DNA from: Pseudomonas sp. B21-040
Lineage (GTDB): Bacteria > Pseudomonadota > Gammaproteobacteria > Pseudomonadales > Pseudomonadaceae
Assembly (NCBI RefSeq): GCF_024748695.1
Contig: NZ_CP087176.1
Span: 1,047,501 to 1,111,500, forward strand
DNA: 64,000 nucleotides
Direction: 5' to 3'
Made by a program: the position numbers and the translations under genes. Positions 39,703 to 47,331 of this stretch are shown here, piece after piece; position 1 is the first letter of the stretch, and every line of letters begins with the position of its first letter. The notes under the pieces were generated by a model, which did not search any database, had not been told where the DNA came from, and saw only the letters and a program-made list of their open reading frames with translations.

Positions 39703-39718
39703 TCGAAGCCAGGCAGTG

Positions 39719-39754
39719 AAATAAACCCGGACAGTGTTCCGGGTTTATTTTTGG
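39719..39754. terminator. Bidirectional terminator after aapP
   Basis: AAATAAACCCGGA and TCCGGGTTTATTT form a long stem with a short loop and A/T tracts on both sides. It serves aapP on plus and mqsA on minus. Confidence 0.88.
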
Positions 39755-39767
39755 CTGATATTCGGGG

Positions 39768-40256
39768 TCAGGACGCCAGTACCGTTTCCTGCTCCGGGAA
39801 GCGTGCTGCCAGCAGTCGCTTCAAGTCGGAACCTTCGTTCATGGCTTGTATTTCAGCCAGCAAGTGAGGATGCCGATCCAGCAGGCGCATCAGCGTGAAC
39901 AACGCTTGAGGGGGTGGAAGTTCGCCGCGCTCGTAACGTGAGAACGCATTGTGGCCAGCACCGGAAAGCTGCTTCACCGCTTCCTTCTGCGTGAGATGTA
40001 ATTTTCGGCGGATGCGTTTCATCTCCGCGCCCATGGTCTGAAAGCAGTCTTCGAGCAATTTATCGCCAGCGTCGGAATAGCGCTCGGCGCTGTCAGTTTC
40101 ATTATCGAAAATGATTTCACCGCATACCTTGCACTCCCAGCCGGCGATATCGTGCACCCAGCGTGATACGTTCTTGTAGTCGACACTGAGGCTGCGACCT
40201 TCGAAATGTTGCATGGCATGTCGAGTGCCACAACTCATGCATTGCCGCGTGTTCAT
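39768..40256 (-). CDS. mqsA: Antitoxin MqsA (zinc-binding, HTH)
   Basis: A 162-residue type II antitoxin. The N-terminal zinc domain has two CxxC pairs (CMSC at residues 6-9 and CKVC near residue 42). The C-terminal XRE-type helix-turn-helix reads LTQKEAVKQLSGAGHNAFSRYERGE near residue 89, which binds the promoter palindrome in the E. coli homolog. It is somewhat longer than the E. coli protein (131) through a C-terminal tail. Its ATG overlaps the mqsR stop (ATGA), so the two genes are translationally coupled with the toxin first, as in mqsRA. Confidence 0.9.
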   Translation of the reverse strand: MNTRQCMSCGTRHAMQHFEGRSLSVDYKNVSRWVHDIAGWECKVCGEIIFDNETDSAERYSDAGDKLLEDCFQTMGAEMKRIRRKLHLTQKEAVKQLSGAGHNAFSRYERGELPPPQALFTLMRLLDRHPHLLAEIQAMNEGSDLKRLLAARFPEQETVLAS

Positions 40257-40564
40257 AAGTTCCGCTCCTTGAAAGAGATCACCGGGGGCCCACCGTTGGG
40301 GCAGTAGGTCACTTTGATGTAGAGCTCCATTTCACGAAATGTAGTGTGGTAAACATCCTGCCACCTTCGGTGATCGGAGTAGCACGTCATTGACTTGTAG
40401 AGCATTCGGCGTTCCAGCGAGCAAATGATTGATTCCATATCTCGCAGGTGCAATCCCATTTGCGTGCCAGATCTCAATGCGACTTGAGTAAACGCTTTGG
40501 CTCCTTGCCTTCTTACCTCGTCCTTGATGACTGACAAGGCGTAGTGGGGTGTGTTCTTTTCCAT
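40253..40564 (-). CDS. mqsR: mRNA interferase toxin MqsR
   Basis: A 103-residue RelE-fold endoribonuclease; the E. coli homolog cuts mRNA at GCU. Recognisable family segments are THALFAIK-like PHYALSVIKDEV at the start, the middle SLERRMLYKSMTCYSDHRRWQDVY and the end LYIKVTYCPNG.PPVISFKE. The lysine and tyrosine of the KSMTCY and YIK segments correspond to the active-site region. It is preceded by a perfect palindrome and followed by mqsA. Confidence 0.9.
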   Translation of the reverse strand: MEKNTPHYALSVIKDEVRRQGAKAFTQVALRSGTQMGLHLRDMESIICSLERRMLYKSMTCYSDHRRWQDVYHTTFREMELYIKVTYCPNGGPPVISFKERNL

Positions 40565-40590
40565 AAGAAGCTGTGAACCCTATCCCTGAA

Positions 40591-40609
40591 ATTACCCTTA
40601 AAGGGTAAT
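40591..40609 (-). promoter_or_regulatory. Palindromic operator of mqsRA
   Basis: ATTACCCTTAAAGGGTAAT is a perfect inverted repeat around a central base, 27 bases upstream of mqsR. E. coli MqsA binds a similar AACCT-N-AGGTT palindrome. Confidence 0.75.
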
Positions 40610-40698
40610 TTTGACCAATCGAAAATCCCGCTCCATTTCCTTCTCTCTGACCGTAGGCGGTTGCCGTCCTACAGGTAGCTGACTAACATGTCAGAAAA

Positions 40699-40719
40699 TT
40701 CATCCTATGATTGGATGAA
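40699..40719 (+). promoter_or_regulatory. Candidate autoregulatory operator of the GntR-type gene
   Basis: TTCATCC and GGATGAA are perfect inverted arms with a 7-base spacer, 13 bases before the start codon of the GntR regulator. Position fits self-repression. Confidence 0.5.
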
Positions 40720-40731
40720 AGGGCGAATTCC

Positions 40732-41391
40732 ATGTCAGACATTTCTCCATTGACCAAGCGATCCTTGGTCGACCAAGCGCTGGACCAGCTACGCCTTCGC
40801 ATCACGCAAGGCGTCTGGGTCGTCGGCCAACGCTTGCCCACCGAGCCGGAACTGGCGACCGAACTGGGCATCAGCCGCAACACGGTGCGCGAAGCCATGC
40901 GTGTATTGGCGTTTTCCGGATTGATCGAAATCCGCCAGGGCGACGGTAGCTACCTGCGGGCCGTGATCGATCCGTTGGACACGATGAAAGCCTTGTCCCG
41001 CTGCTCCCATGAGCAAGCCCGCGAAACGCGGCACATCCTCGAAGTTGAAGCCATCGGTCTCGCTGCGTTACGCAGAACGGATGAAGACCTGGTGGCGTTG
41101 CGCGAGGCACTCGGCGTCAGCGGCCGTCATTACCACGGCGATCTCGACAGTTACATCGCCTGCGACCTGGTCTTCCACCGCCGTCTGGTGGATGCCGCGC
41201 ACAACCCGACGCTCAGCGAGCTGTATCGCTATTTCTCCAGCGTCATCGGCGCGCAATTGCGCCAGACCCTGAATATCACCCCGCGACGCCAGGAAGTATT
41301 CGACCTGCATATCGAGCTGCTGGATGCCGTCGAACAACGTGACCCGGAGCGGGCCAAAGCTTTGTCGAGGCAGTTGATCAATGAACCTTGA
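40732..41391 (+). CDS. FadR-subfamily GntR transcriptional regulator
   Basis: A 219-residue regulator with an N-terminal winged helix (VGQRLPTEPELATELGISRNTVREAMRVLAFSGLIEIRQGDGSYL, read in parts) and a C-terminal all-helical FCD domain whose metal-binding residues are suggested by DLVFHRRLVDAAHN and FDLHIELLDAVEQ. FCD regulators respond to small acids. The start MSDISPL is preferred to an ATG seven codons earlier that lies within the operator palindrome. The downstream MFS gene overlaps its 3' end, so this regulator probably controls that transporter. Confidence 0.9.
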   Translation: MSDISPLTKRSLVDQALDQLRLRITQGVWVVGQRLPTEPELATELGISRNTVREAMRVLAFSGLIEIRQGDGSYLRAVIDPLDTMKALSRCSHEQARETRHILEVEAIGLAALRRTDEDLVALREALGVSGRHYHGDLDSYIACDLVFHRRLVDAAHNPTLSELYRYFSSVIGAQLRQTLNITPRRQEVFDLHIELLDAVEQRDPERAKALSRQLINEP

Positions 41392-42691
41392 AACCGGGAA
41401 GCCCATGTCCAGCAGCGAAAACAACCTCGCCCAATCCAAGCGCACGACGGAGCTCGAAGAGCTGCTGATCGACGCCGAAGCGGATGACGAACAAGTCCAG
41501 CAAAGTCACCCGATACTGCGCCGGCCATGGCTGTTGTTACTGGGTCTGATCCTGGTGGCGTTGAACTTGCGCCCGGCGTTGTCGAGCATGGCGCCGATGC
41601 TCAGCGAGGTCTCGAAGACCCTCGGTTTGTCGGCTGCCCAGGCCGGCCTGCTGACGACTTTACCGGTGCTGTGCCTCGGCTTGTTCGCGCCGTTGGCGCC
41701 GGTGCTGGCGCGACGGTTTGGTGCCGAGCGGGTGGTGTTGGGCATTCTGCTGATGCTGGCGGGCGGGATCATTTTGCGCAGCTCATTTGGCCAGACAGGC
41801 TTGTTCGCCGGCAGTGTGCTGGCTGGTGCGAGCATTGGTGTGATCGGTGTTTTGTTGCCCGGTATCGTCAAGCGAGATTTCCCGAAACAGGCCGGCACCA
41901 TGACCGGTGTCTACACCATGGCTTTGTGTCTGGGGGCGGCGATGGCCGCAGGTGCGACCGTGCCACTGAGCGAGCATTTCGACAAAAGCTGGGCCTTGGG
42001 TCTTGGCTTCTGGGTGTTGCCAGCATTGATCGCGGCGATCTTCTGGTTGCCGCAAGTGGGCGGCCAGAAACACGGTGCACACAATGTCGCTTACCGGGTT
42101 CGCGGGCTACTGCGTGATCCGTTGGCGTGGCAAGTGACCTTGTACATGGGGCTGCAATCCTCCCTGGCCTACATCGTGTTTGGCTGGTTGCCGTCGATCC
42201 TGATCGGCCGTGGCCTGACGCCGACACAAGCCGGTCTGGTGCTGTCAGGTTCGGTGATTGTTCAGTTGGTCAGTTCACTGGCGGCGCCTTGGCTGGCGAC
42301 ACGCGGCAAGGATCAGCGCCTGGCGATTGTGGTGGTGATGCTGATGACCCTCGGCGGCCTGTTCGGCTGTCTGTATGCGCCGATTGAAGGCCTGTGGGGC
42401 TGGGCGATTCTGCTCGGTCTGGGGCAGGGTGCCACGTTCAGCCTGGCGTTGACCCTCATTGTGCTGCGCTCGCGGGACTCGCATGTCGCGGCCAACCTGT
42501 CGAGCATGGCCCAGGGGTTCGGCTACACCTTGGCCTCGATGGGACCGTTCGCGGTGGGTATCGTGCATGACTGGACCGGCGGCTGGACAGCGCTGGGCTG
42601 GATCTTTGGTGTGATTGGTCTCGGTGCGATTATTGCCGGGCTCGGTGCAGGACGTTCGCTGTACGTTCGAGTCGAAAGCGAAAAAGTCTGA
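41381..42691 (+). CDS. MFS transporter, CynX/NimT family
   Basis: A 436-residue inner-membrane permease with about twelve hydrophobic segments. CynX/NimT features include LILVALNLRPALSSMAPML near residue 58 and AAQAGLLTTLPVLCLGLFAPLAP. These carriers move cyanate, 2-nitroimidazole or other small anions; the substrate here is unknown. Translation may begin at the ATG at 41381, which overlaps the regulator, or at 41405 (MSSSENN), which has GGGAAG close by. The first 45 residues are acidic and cytoplasmic. Confidence 0.9.
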   Translation: MNLETGKPMSSSENNLAQSKRTTELEELLIDAEADDEQVQQSHPILRRPWLLLLGLILVALNLRPALSSMAPMLSEVSKTLGLSAAQAGLLTTLPVLCLGLFAPLAPVLARRFGAERVVLGILLMLAGGIILRSSFGQTGLFAGSVLAGASIGVIGVLLPGIVKRDFPKQAGTMTGVYTMALCLGAAMAAGATVPLSEHFDKSWALGLGFWVLPALIAAIFWLPQVGGQKHGAHNVAYRVRGLLRDPLAWQVTLYMGLQSSLAYIVFGWLPSILIGRGLTPTQAGLVLSGSVIVQLVSSLAAPWLATRGKDQRLAIVVVMLMTLGGLFGCLYAPIEGLWGWAILLGLGQGATFSLALTLIVLRSRDSHVAANLSSMAQGFGYTLASMGPFAVGIVHDWTGGWTALGWIFGVIGLGAIIAGLGAGRSLYVRVESEKV

Positions 42692-42804
42692 CGCCTGCGC
42701 ACTGTCGGTATTCGGCCCGCGAATGCCGATAGTGTTTCGCTCCGTTGCAGACTATCGTGCAGGCAATCTTTCAAGGCCATTTTGCAAGCACAGGGAGTCT
42801 GCCC

Positions 42805-43275
42805 ATGAGTGATGCCCACAACGAATTGATCACCCGGTTCTATCAAGCTTTCCAGCGTCTGGATGCCGAGGCCATGAGCGCCTGCTATACCGACGACGTG
42901 GTGTTCAGTGATCCGGCGTTCGGTGAACTGCGCGGCCGCGACGCCGGCGACATGTGGCGCATGCTCACCACCCGGGCGAAGGATTTCTCCCTGACGTTCG
43001 ATAACGTGCGGGCCGACGAGCGCACCGGCGGTGCGCATTGGGTCGCGACGTATCTGTTCAGCCAGACTGGCAACACCGTGGTCAACGACATTCAGGCCCG
43101 CTTCATATTTCGCGATGGCAAGATTTGCGAACATCACGACAGCTTCGACCTGTGGACCTGGTCCCGCCAGGCGCTGGGTTTCAAAGGGCTGATTCTGGGC
43201 TGGACACCTCTGGTCAGAAACGCCGTGCGAGCTCAAGCCCTGAAGGGGCTGAAGGCATTCCAGGCCAGTCGCTGA
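42805..43275 (+). CDS. NTF2-like (SnoaL) protein
   Basis: A 156-residue soluble protein. The pattern ELITRFYQAFQRLDAEAMSACYTDDVVFSDPAFGELRG at the start and IQARFIFRDGKICEHHDSFDLWTWSRQALG in the second half is typical of SnoaL-like cone-fold proteins. Such proteins may be hydrolases or isomerases; no specific function can be assigned. AGGGAG lies about 8 bases upstream of the chosen ATG. It follows the MFS gene on the same strand after 113 bases. Confidence 0.85.
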   Translation: MSDAHNELITRFYQAFQRLDAEAMSACYTDDVVFSDPAFGELRGRDAGDMWRMLTTRAKDFSLTFDNVRADERTGGAHWVATYLFSQTGNTVVNDIQARFIFRDGKICEHHDSFDLWTWSRQALGFKGLILGWTPLVRNAVRAQALKGLKAFQASR

Positions 43276-43314
43276 TAAGATCGCGGCTTGTTTCCTACAA
43301 GCCTTGATCGTCAC

Positions 43315-43635
43315 GTGAACACCCAGAGCGAATCTTCCGACATTGCCGCCGAGCCGGCGCTGCCCGTCAGCAAACCCTGGTTCGTCTACCTCGTTCGCGC
43401 GGCCAATGGCTCGCTCTACTGCGGGATCAGCGACGATCCCGTGCGTCGCTTCGCCACTCACCAGAGCGGCAAGGGCGCGCGGTTTTTCCTGTCCAGCCCT
43501 GCCGTGGCCTTGGTCTACACCGAAGTCTGTCGCGATAAAAGCGAAGCGCTACGACAGGAACGGCTGATCAAAAAACTCAAGAAAAGTGCCAAGGAATGTC
43601 TGGTGGCGAGTGCTGCTGCGGGCTTATCGATTTGA
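43315..43635 (+). CDS. GIY-YIG domain protein (UPF0213/YhbQ-like)
   Basis: A protein of about 106 residues with the GIY-YIG nuclease fold: [20 protein letters not shown] carries the two motif strands, followed by the arginine in [16 protein letters not shown] and the conserved Glu in [16 protein letters not shown]0213 members are small single-domain proteins proposed to act on DNA. A GTG at 43315 is chosen; TTG at 43288 is also in frame, and no strong ribosome site is seen for either. Its last 41 bases are repeated at 44786-44826, marking it as the target of the adjacent insertion. Confidence 0.85.
   Translation: MNTQSESSDIAAEPALPVSKPWFVYLVRAANGSLYCGISDDPVRRFATHQSGKGARFFLSSPAVALVYTEVCRDKSEALRQERLIKKLKKSAKECLVASAAAGLSI
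43588..43628 (+). repeat. 41-bp direct repeat, left copy (3' end of GIY-YIG gene)
   Basis: This segment recurs at 44786-44826 with one mismatch in 41 bases. The left copy encodes the end of the GIY-YIG protein ([14 protein letters not shown]). The pair bounds the toxin-antitoxin insert. Confidence 0.92.
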
Positions 43636-43731
43636 TAAGTTGACCAAGATCGTAGGAGTTTCGAAGCGATGCACTTAGATGAGGATGCCGTTGCTAGCAT
43701 GCGAGTGCCCAAAGCATCAAACGAGCATGGT

Positions 43732-44178
43732 TCAAGTGTGTTTTTTTAGTGAAGGGCAGACTTGGTGGTCCGGGTCATACCAAAGAACGCGCATGACTTC
43801 ACGCTCTCGAATACAAAAAACTCTTTTTGCGCCGGTGATACGAAATGACATCAGGGAATCAATGTCGTCTTGTTGGATTTCTTGGAGTCGATGTCGTGCT
43901 TCCTTCGACAAGTCGACTATATCGATGTCATGCGAGCCGCTTTCTCGTATCTCCCGTGCGCACATCGTTTCAAAGCAGTGCAAGCGTTCCATTACAGCTT
44001 TGTAGTCAGTGGGTTCTGCGAGATCAGACCATGAAAAAGGACCGCCTTTATCGATGCGGCTGAAGCGCCAGGAAATGCCGGATATTGGCATCTCTCGCGA
44101 GTGGGGGTGCTTTGCAGGTTTGTCGAAAGTTGGAGCTACGCGGGTTTTTGGTACTTTTTTTTGCGATCCCTTCGCCAT
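43732..44178 (-). CDS. Probable toxin partner of a Panacea-domain antitoxin
   Basis: A 148-residue basic protein without a signal peptide or membrane segment. After a Lys-rich N-terminus it has SGISWRFSRIDKGGPFSWSDL near residue 33, an alpha-helical centre (AVMERLHCFETMCAREI) and the C-terminal block RVFCIREREVMRVLWYDPDH followed by QVCPSLKKHT. The last block resembles a conserved family (gxRVWGIR..LWWDPEHxVCPS) whose function I do not know precisely; the terminal strands recall RelE/ParE-like folds, a guess. GAGG lies 6 bases before the ATG. The antitoxin gene ends 6 bases upstream on the same strand, the arrangement of a toxin-antitoxin pair. Confidence 0.75.
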   Translation of the reverse strand: MAKGSQKKVPKTRVAPTFDKPAKHPHSREMPISGISWRFSRIDKGGPFSWSDLAEPTDYKAVMERLHCFETMCAREIRESGSHDIDIVDLSKEARHRLQEIQQDDIDSLMSFRITGAKRVFCIREREVMRVLWYDPDHQVCPSLKKHT

Positions 44179-44184
44179 AAAGCC

Positions 44185-44640
44185 TCACAAAGAGCTGTAA
44201 TACTCGGCCATAGCCGCTTGGCTGATTTCAACGTTGCCTCGCGCGCCGTCCGTCAAGCCAGCTTGTTGGCGAGCATTTTTCCATGGGTCTTCTGCGTGTG
44301 TGAGGTCACTTAGCCATTGAGAGTGCTTGTCACCGTAGTGCTGTAACACGGCTTCAATCGTTTCAAGTTGGTCTTTGTCGAGTTTGCCCGAGTCGCCTTC
44401 GATCTGGCCTGGTGCGACTGAGTAAAGCCCCCTATGAGCGGTGTAGAGCTCAGGAATTACTGGGCCATTTGCCCACGCCTGCACCTGCTCCGTTATGAGC
44501 GGTGCCTCATCCCAAACAAGTGACCAAGCCTGGCTGTAGTAAACAAGTTTTTGAAGCTTCATTGCTGTCATTTCCCCCATTCGCTCCTGAATGGCGGCCG
44601 CTACATCGACAGCCCGGACCGGGATGTGTTGAGCAGGCAT
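44185..44640 (-). CDS. Panacea/SocA-domain (DUF4065) antitoxin
   Basis: A 151-residue protein with the DUF4065 (GepA/SocA, now Panacea) signature: AVDVAAAIQERMGEMTAMKLQKLVYYSQAWSLVWDEAPLITEQVQAWANGPVIPELY, read from residue 10 (given here in meaning; key parts are MTAMKLQKLVYYSQAW and AWANGPVIPELY). Panacea domains neutralise many unrelated toxins encoded next to them. The start MPAQHIPV has AAGGAG 7 bases upstream; an open frame reaching 44790 is rejected. It precedes the presumed toxin by 6 bases. Confidence 0.85.
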   Translation of the reverse strand: MPAQHIPVRAVDVAAAIQERMGEMTAMKLQKLVYYSQAWSLVWDEAPLITEQVQAWANGPVIPELYTAHRGLYSVAPGQIEGDSGKLDKDQLETIEAVLQHYGDKHSQWLSDLTHAEDPWKNARQQAGLTDGARGNVEISQAAMAEYYSSL

Positions 44641-44705
44641 TTCAATCTCCTTGGGTTTGCAGACCCAAATTATAACAATGGGGGCGAAATGTGCCGGATA
44701 TAAAC

Positions 44706-44721
44706 CTATATGTCTATATGT
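44706..44721 (-). promoter_or_regulatory. Tandem 8-bp repeat upstream of the Panacea gene
   Basis: CTATATGT occurs twice head to tail, 66 bases before the antitoxin start, in an AT-rich stretch. It may be a promoter element or an operator of the toxin-antitoxin pair. Confidence 0.35.
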
Positions 44722-44785
44722 ACAGTGGTCTGTCGATGGTCGGCATGTTTCAAGGCCGCCAACTGACTGACTTGTGCCTCTCTTA

Positions 44786-44826
44786 GCCAAGAAATGTCTG
44801 GTGGCGAGTGCTGCTGCGGGCTTATC
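44786..44826 (+). repeat. 41-bp direct repeat, right copy
   Basis: It matches 43588-43628 with one mismatch. Read in the same frame it encodes [15 protein letters not shown] and then a stop, so before insertion this could have been the real end of the GIY-YIG gene. Confidence 0.92.
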
Positions 44827-44921
44827 AACCTGACTGATAGGTTCCCATCAGGCAGATCTGTAGGCCGCGTGCGGATTGCGCGCTAAGCTGCGGATTCCTA
44901 ATCCGTGCGGCGGAGCCGAGC

Positions 44922-45857
44922 ATGTCCGAGTTGATTCTTCATCATTACCCGACGTCCCCCTTTGCCGAAAAGGCCCGTCTGTTATTGGGCTTCAAGGGGC
45001 TGTCCTGGCGCTCGGTGAACATCTCGCCGGTGATGCCAAAACCCGATCTGACGGCGTTGACGGGCGGTTACCGCAAGACGCCGGTATTGCAGATCGGGGC
45101 GGATATTTACTGCGACACGTCGCTGATCGCCCGTCGACTGGAACAGGAAAAAGCCTTGCCGGCGTTCTTCCCGGAAGGTCAGGAAATGATTGCCGCGACC
45201 CTCGCTGCATGGGCCGATTCGGTGGTGTTCCAGCATGCGGTCAGCCTGGTGTTTCAGCCGGAATCGATCGCCGTCAGATTTGGCAGGTTGTCGCCGGAAG
45301 CAATCAAGGCGTTTCTCGCTGACCGCGCTGGATTGTTCAGTGGCGGTAGTGCGACCCGATTGTCCGCCGAGCAGGCGCGGCACCAGTGGCCCACGATCAT
45401 GTCGCGGCTGGAGCTGCAATTGCAGCGCGAGCAGGGTGACTTCCTGTTCGGCGAACCGTCGATTGCCGACTTCGCCCTGGCGCATTGCCTCTGGTTCCTC
45501 AAAGCCACCCCGGTCACTGCACCGCTGGTGGATGCTTACCCGGCGGTTGCCGCGTGGCACGCGCGAGTATTGGGTTTCGGGCACGGTGCCTTCAGCGAGA
45601 TGACCTCCGAAGAGGCGCTGGAGATCGCGCGCAATAGCACGCCAGCGGCACTGCCGGATGAGCAGTTCGATGAGCCCAATGGATTTGAGGCGGGCCAGCA
45701 GGTGGTCATTGCCGCAACCGATTATGGCGTTGATCCGGTGGCCGGGGAATTAGTGTTCGCGGGCAGCGAGGAATTGATTCTGCGTCGTGAAGACGAGCGT
45801 GGCGGCGTGGTGCATGTGCACTTTCCACGGTTCGGATTCCGCATCGAGAAACACTGA
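44922..45857 (+). CDS. Glutathione S-transferase family protein
   Basis: A 311-residue cytoplasmic protein. The N-terminal thioredoxin-like domain (residues 4-75) reads LILHHYPTSPFAEKARLLLG, with S12/P13 at the usual catalytic turn, the cis-Pro region KTPVLQIG and the glutathione-contact CDTSLIARRLE. A GST all-helical domain follows (GEPSIADFALAHCLWFL). The last 80 residues form an extra beta-rich domain (GQQVVIAATDYGVDPVAGEL) found in a Pseudomonas subgroup. The substrate is unknown. Confidence 0.9.
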   Translation: MSELILHHYPTSPFAEKARLLLGFKGLSWRSVNISPVMPKPDLTALTGGYRKTPVLQIGADIYCDTSLIARRLEQEKALPAFFPEGQEMIAATLAAWADSVVFQHAVSLVFQPESIAVRFGRLSPEAIKAFLADRAGLFSGGSATRLSAEQARHQWPTIMSRLELQLQREQGDFLFGEPSIADFALAHCLWFLKATPVTAPLVDAYPAVAAWHARVLGFGHGAFSEMTSEEALEIARNSTPAALPDEQFDEPNGFEAGQQVVIAATDYGVDPVAGELVFAGSEELILRREDERGGVVHVHFPRFGFRIEKH

Positions 45858-45864
45858 CCTGCCC

Positions 45865-45957
45865 CTGTGGGAGCATGGCTTGCCCGCGATGAACGATTAC
45901 GCGGTGTGACTGTTAGACCGAGTCGCGGCCATCGCGGGCAAGCCAGGCTCCTACAGG
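45865..45957. repeat. REP pair between the GST gene and the glutaredoxin gene
   Basis: Arms ctgtgggagcatggcttgcc and gcaagccaggctcctacagg are inverted with a few mismatches, around a spacer of about 45 bases between convergent genes. Confidence 0.82.
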
Positions 45958-45976
45958 AATTGTGTGAGGCGAAGAG

Positions 45977-46327
45977 TTACTTCAATGCGGCGAGGATCGC
46001 ATCCGGGTCATACCCGCGAATCAACGTACCATTAACGTCGATGATCGGAATTCCGCCACCACCCAAGGCTTCATAAGCCTTGCGCGCCTCGGCATCTTTC
46101 TCGATGTCGAATTCCTTGTACGGAATACCTTTCTGGTCGAGAAAACGCCGGGTCAGCTTGCAGTAGCCGCACCAGTCGGTCGCGTAGAGCACGACGTTGG
46201 CCTTGGCCTGCGTCTGCTCTGACACGACTTGTGAGGGGTTGAACACCCGCTTGATCTTGCCCCAGTTCTGGTAGACCACGACCACCAACACGATCAGCAG
46301 GAATTTCTTCAGGATGCTGTTCAGCAT
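45977..46327 (-). CDS. Membrane-anchored glutaredoxin-like protein
   Basis: A 116-residue protein with one N-terminal hydrophobic helix (residues 8-21, FLLIVLVVVVYQNW) and a glutaredoxin domain holding the redox pair in ATDWCGYCKLTRR near residue 52, the cis-Pro segment GGIPIIDVNG near residue 91 and the glutathione-site RGYDP. The topology could place the domain on either side of the membrane. Its start overlaps the ndpA stop by one base (TGATG), so it is translationally coupled to ndpA. Confidence 0.88.
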   Translation of the reverse strand: MLNSILKKFLLIVLVVVVYQNWGKIKRVFNPSQVVSEQTQAKANVVLYATDWCGYCKLTRRFLDQKGIPYKEFDIEKDAEARKAYEALGGGGIPIIDVNGTLIRGYDPDAILAALK

Positions 46328-47331
46328 CAGTTGCGTCGCTTGAGCTGGTCGGTCAGTTGGGTGGGCAGGCCTTTGATGATCAGCGTGCCGGCTTCTTCGT
46401 CGTACTCGATCTTCGAACCCAGCAGGTGTGCTTCGAAGCTGATCGACAAGCCTTCGGCGCGGCCAGTGAAGCGGCGGAACTGGTTCAGGGTGCGTTTGTC
46501 CGCCGGGATTTCCGGGGACAGGCCGTAGTCCTTGTTACGGATGTGATCGTAGAAGGCTTTCGGGCGCTCTTCGTCGATCAGCTCCGAGAGTTCTTCCAGG
46601 CCCATGGGCTCACCGAGTTTGGCCTGGCTGCTGGCGTAATCGACCAGGGTCTTGGTCTTCTCGCGGGCAGACTCCTCCGGCAAATCTTCACTTTCCACGA
46701 AGTCGCTGAAGGCTTTGAGCAAAGTGCGGGTTTCACCAGGGCCGTCGACACCTTCCTGGCAACCGATGAAGTCGCGGAAATACTCCGAAACCTTTTTCCC
46801 GTTCTTGCCTTTGATGAACGAAATGTACTGCTTGGATTGCTTGTTGTTCTGCCACTCGGACACGTTGATCCGCGCCGCGAGGTGCAATTGGCCCAAATCC
46901 AGATGGCGGGACGGGGTGACATCCAGCTGATCGGTCACTGCAACGCCTTCACTGTGGTGCAGGAGCGCGATGGCCAGGTAATCGGTCATGCCTTGTTGGT
47001 AATGGGCAAACAGCACGTGGCCGCCCACCGAGAGGTTCGACTCTTCCATCAGCTTTTGCAGGTGCTCTACTGCCACCCGGCTGAACGCCGTGAAGTCCTT
47101 GCCGCCCTCGAAGTATTCCTTCAGCCAGCCGCTGAACGGGTGCGCGCCGGATTCGGCATGGAAAAACCCCCACGCCTTGCCTTGTTTGGCGTTGTAGCTC
47201 TCATTGAGGTCGGCAAGCATGTTCTCGATCGCGCTCGACTCGGCGAGTTCAGAGTCGCGGGCGTGAAGAACTGCGGGTGTGCCGTCGGGTTTTTTGTCGA
47301 TCAGGTGGACGATGCAATGACGGATCGGCAT
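46327..47331 (-). CDS. ndpA: Nucleoid-associated protein NdpA (YejK)
   Basis: A 334-residue nucleoid-associated protein of the YejK/NdpA family. It begins [17 protein letters not shown] and includes [20 protein letters not shown] near residue 105, [20 protein letters not shown] near residue 188 and the end [19 protein letters not shown]. coli YejK binds DNA and topoisomerases. Length is standard (about 335). It is upstream of the glutaredoxin gene in the same unit. Confidence 0.95.
   Translation of the reverse strand: MPIRHCIVHLIDKKPDGTPAVLHARDSELAESSAIENMLADLNESYNAKQGKAWGFFHAESGAHPFSGWLKEYFEGGKDFTAFSRVAVEHLQKLMEESNLSVGGHVLFAHYQQGMTDYLAIALLHHSEGVAVTDQLDVTPSRHLDLGQLHLAARINVSEWQNNKQSKQYISFIKGKNGKKVSEYFRDFIGCQEGVDGPGETRTLLKAFSDFVESEDLPEESAREKTKTLVDYASSQAKLGEPMGLEELSELIDEERPKAFYDHIRNKDYGLSPEIPADKRTLNQFRRFTGRAEGLSISFEAHLLGSKIEYDEEAGTLIIKGLPTQLTDQLKRRN

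Larger units (their letters stand above)
43588..44785. mobile_element. 1.2-kb toxin-antitoxin insert flanked by direct repeats
   Basis: About 1198 bp lie between equivalent points of the 41-bp repeats. The insert is visibly AT-richer than its surroundings and carries only the Panacea-type antitoxin and its partner. No integrase or transposase gene is inside. The insertion point is the 3' end of a gene and both repeat copies restore a complete C-terminus followed by a stop (LSI or LST). This is the pattern left by site-specific integration. Mobility itself is inference. Confidence 0.6.
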
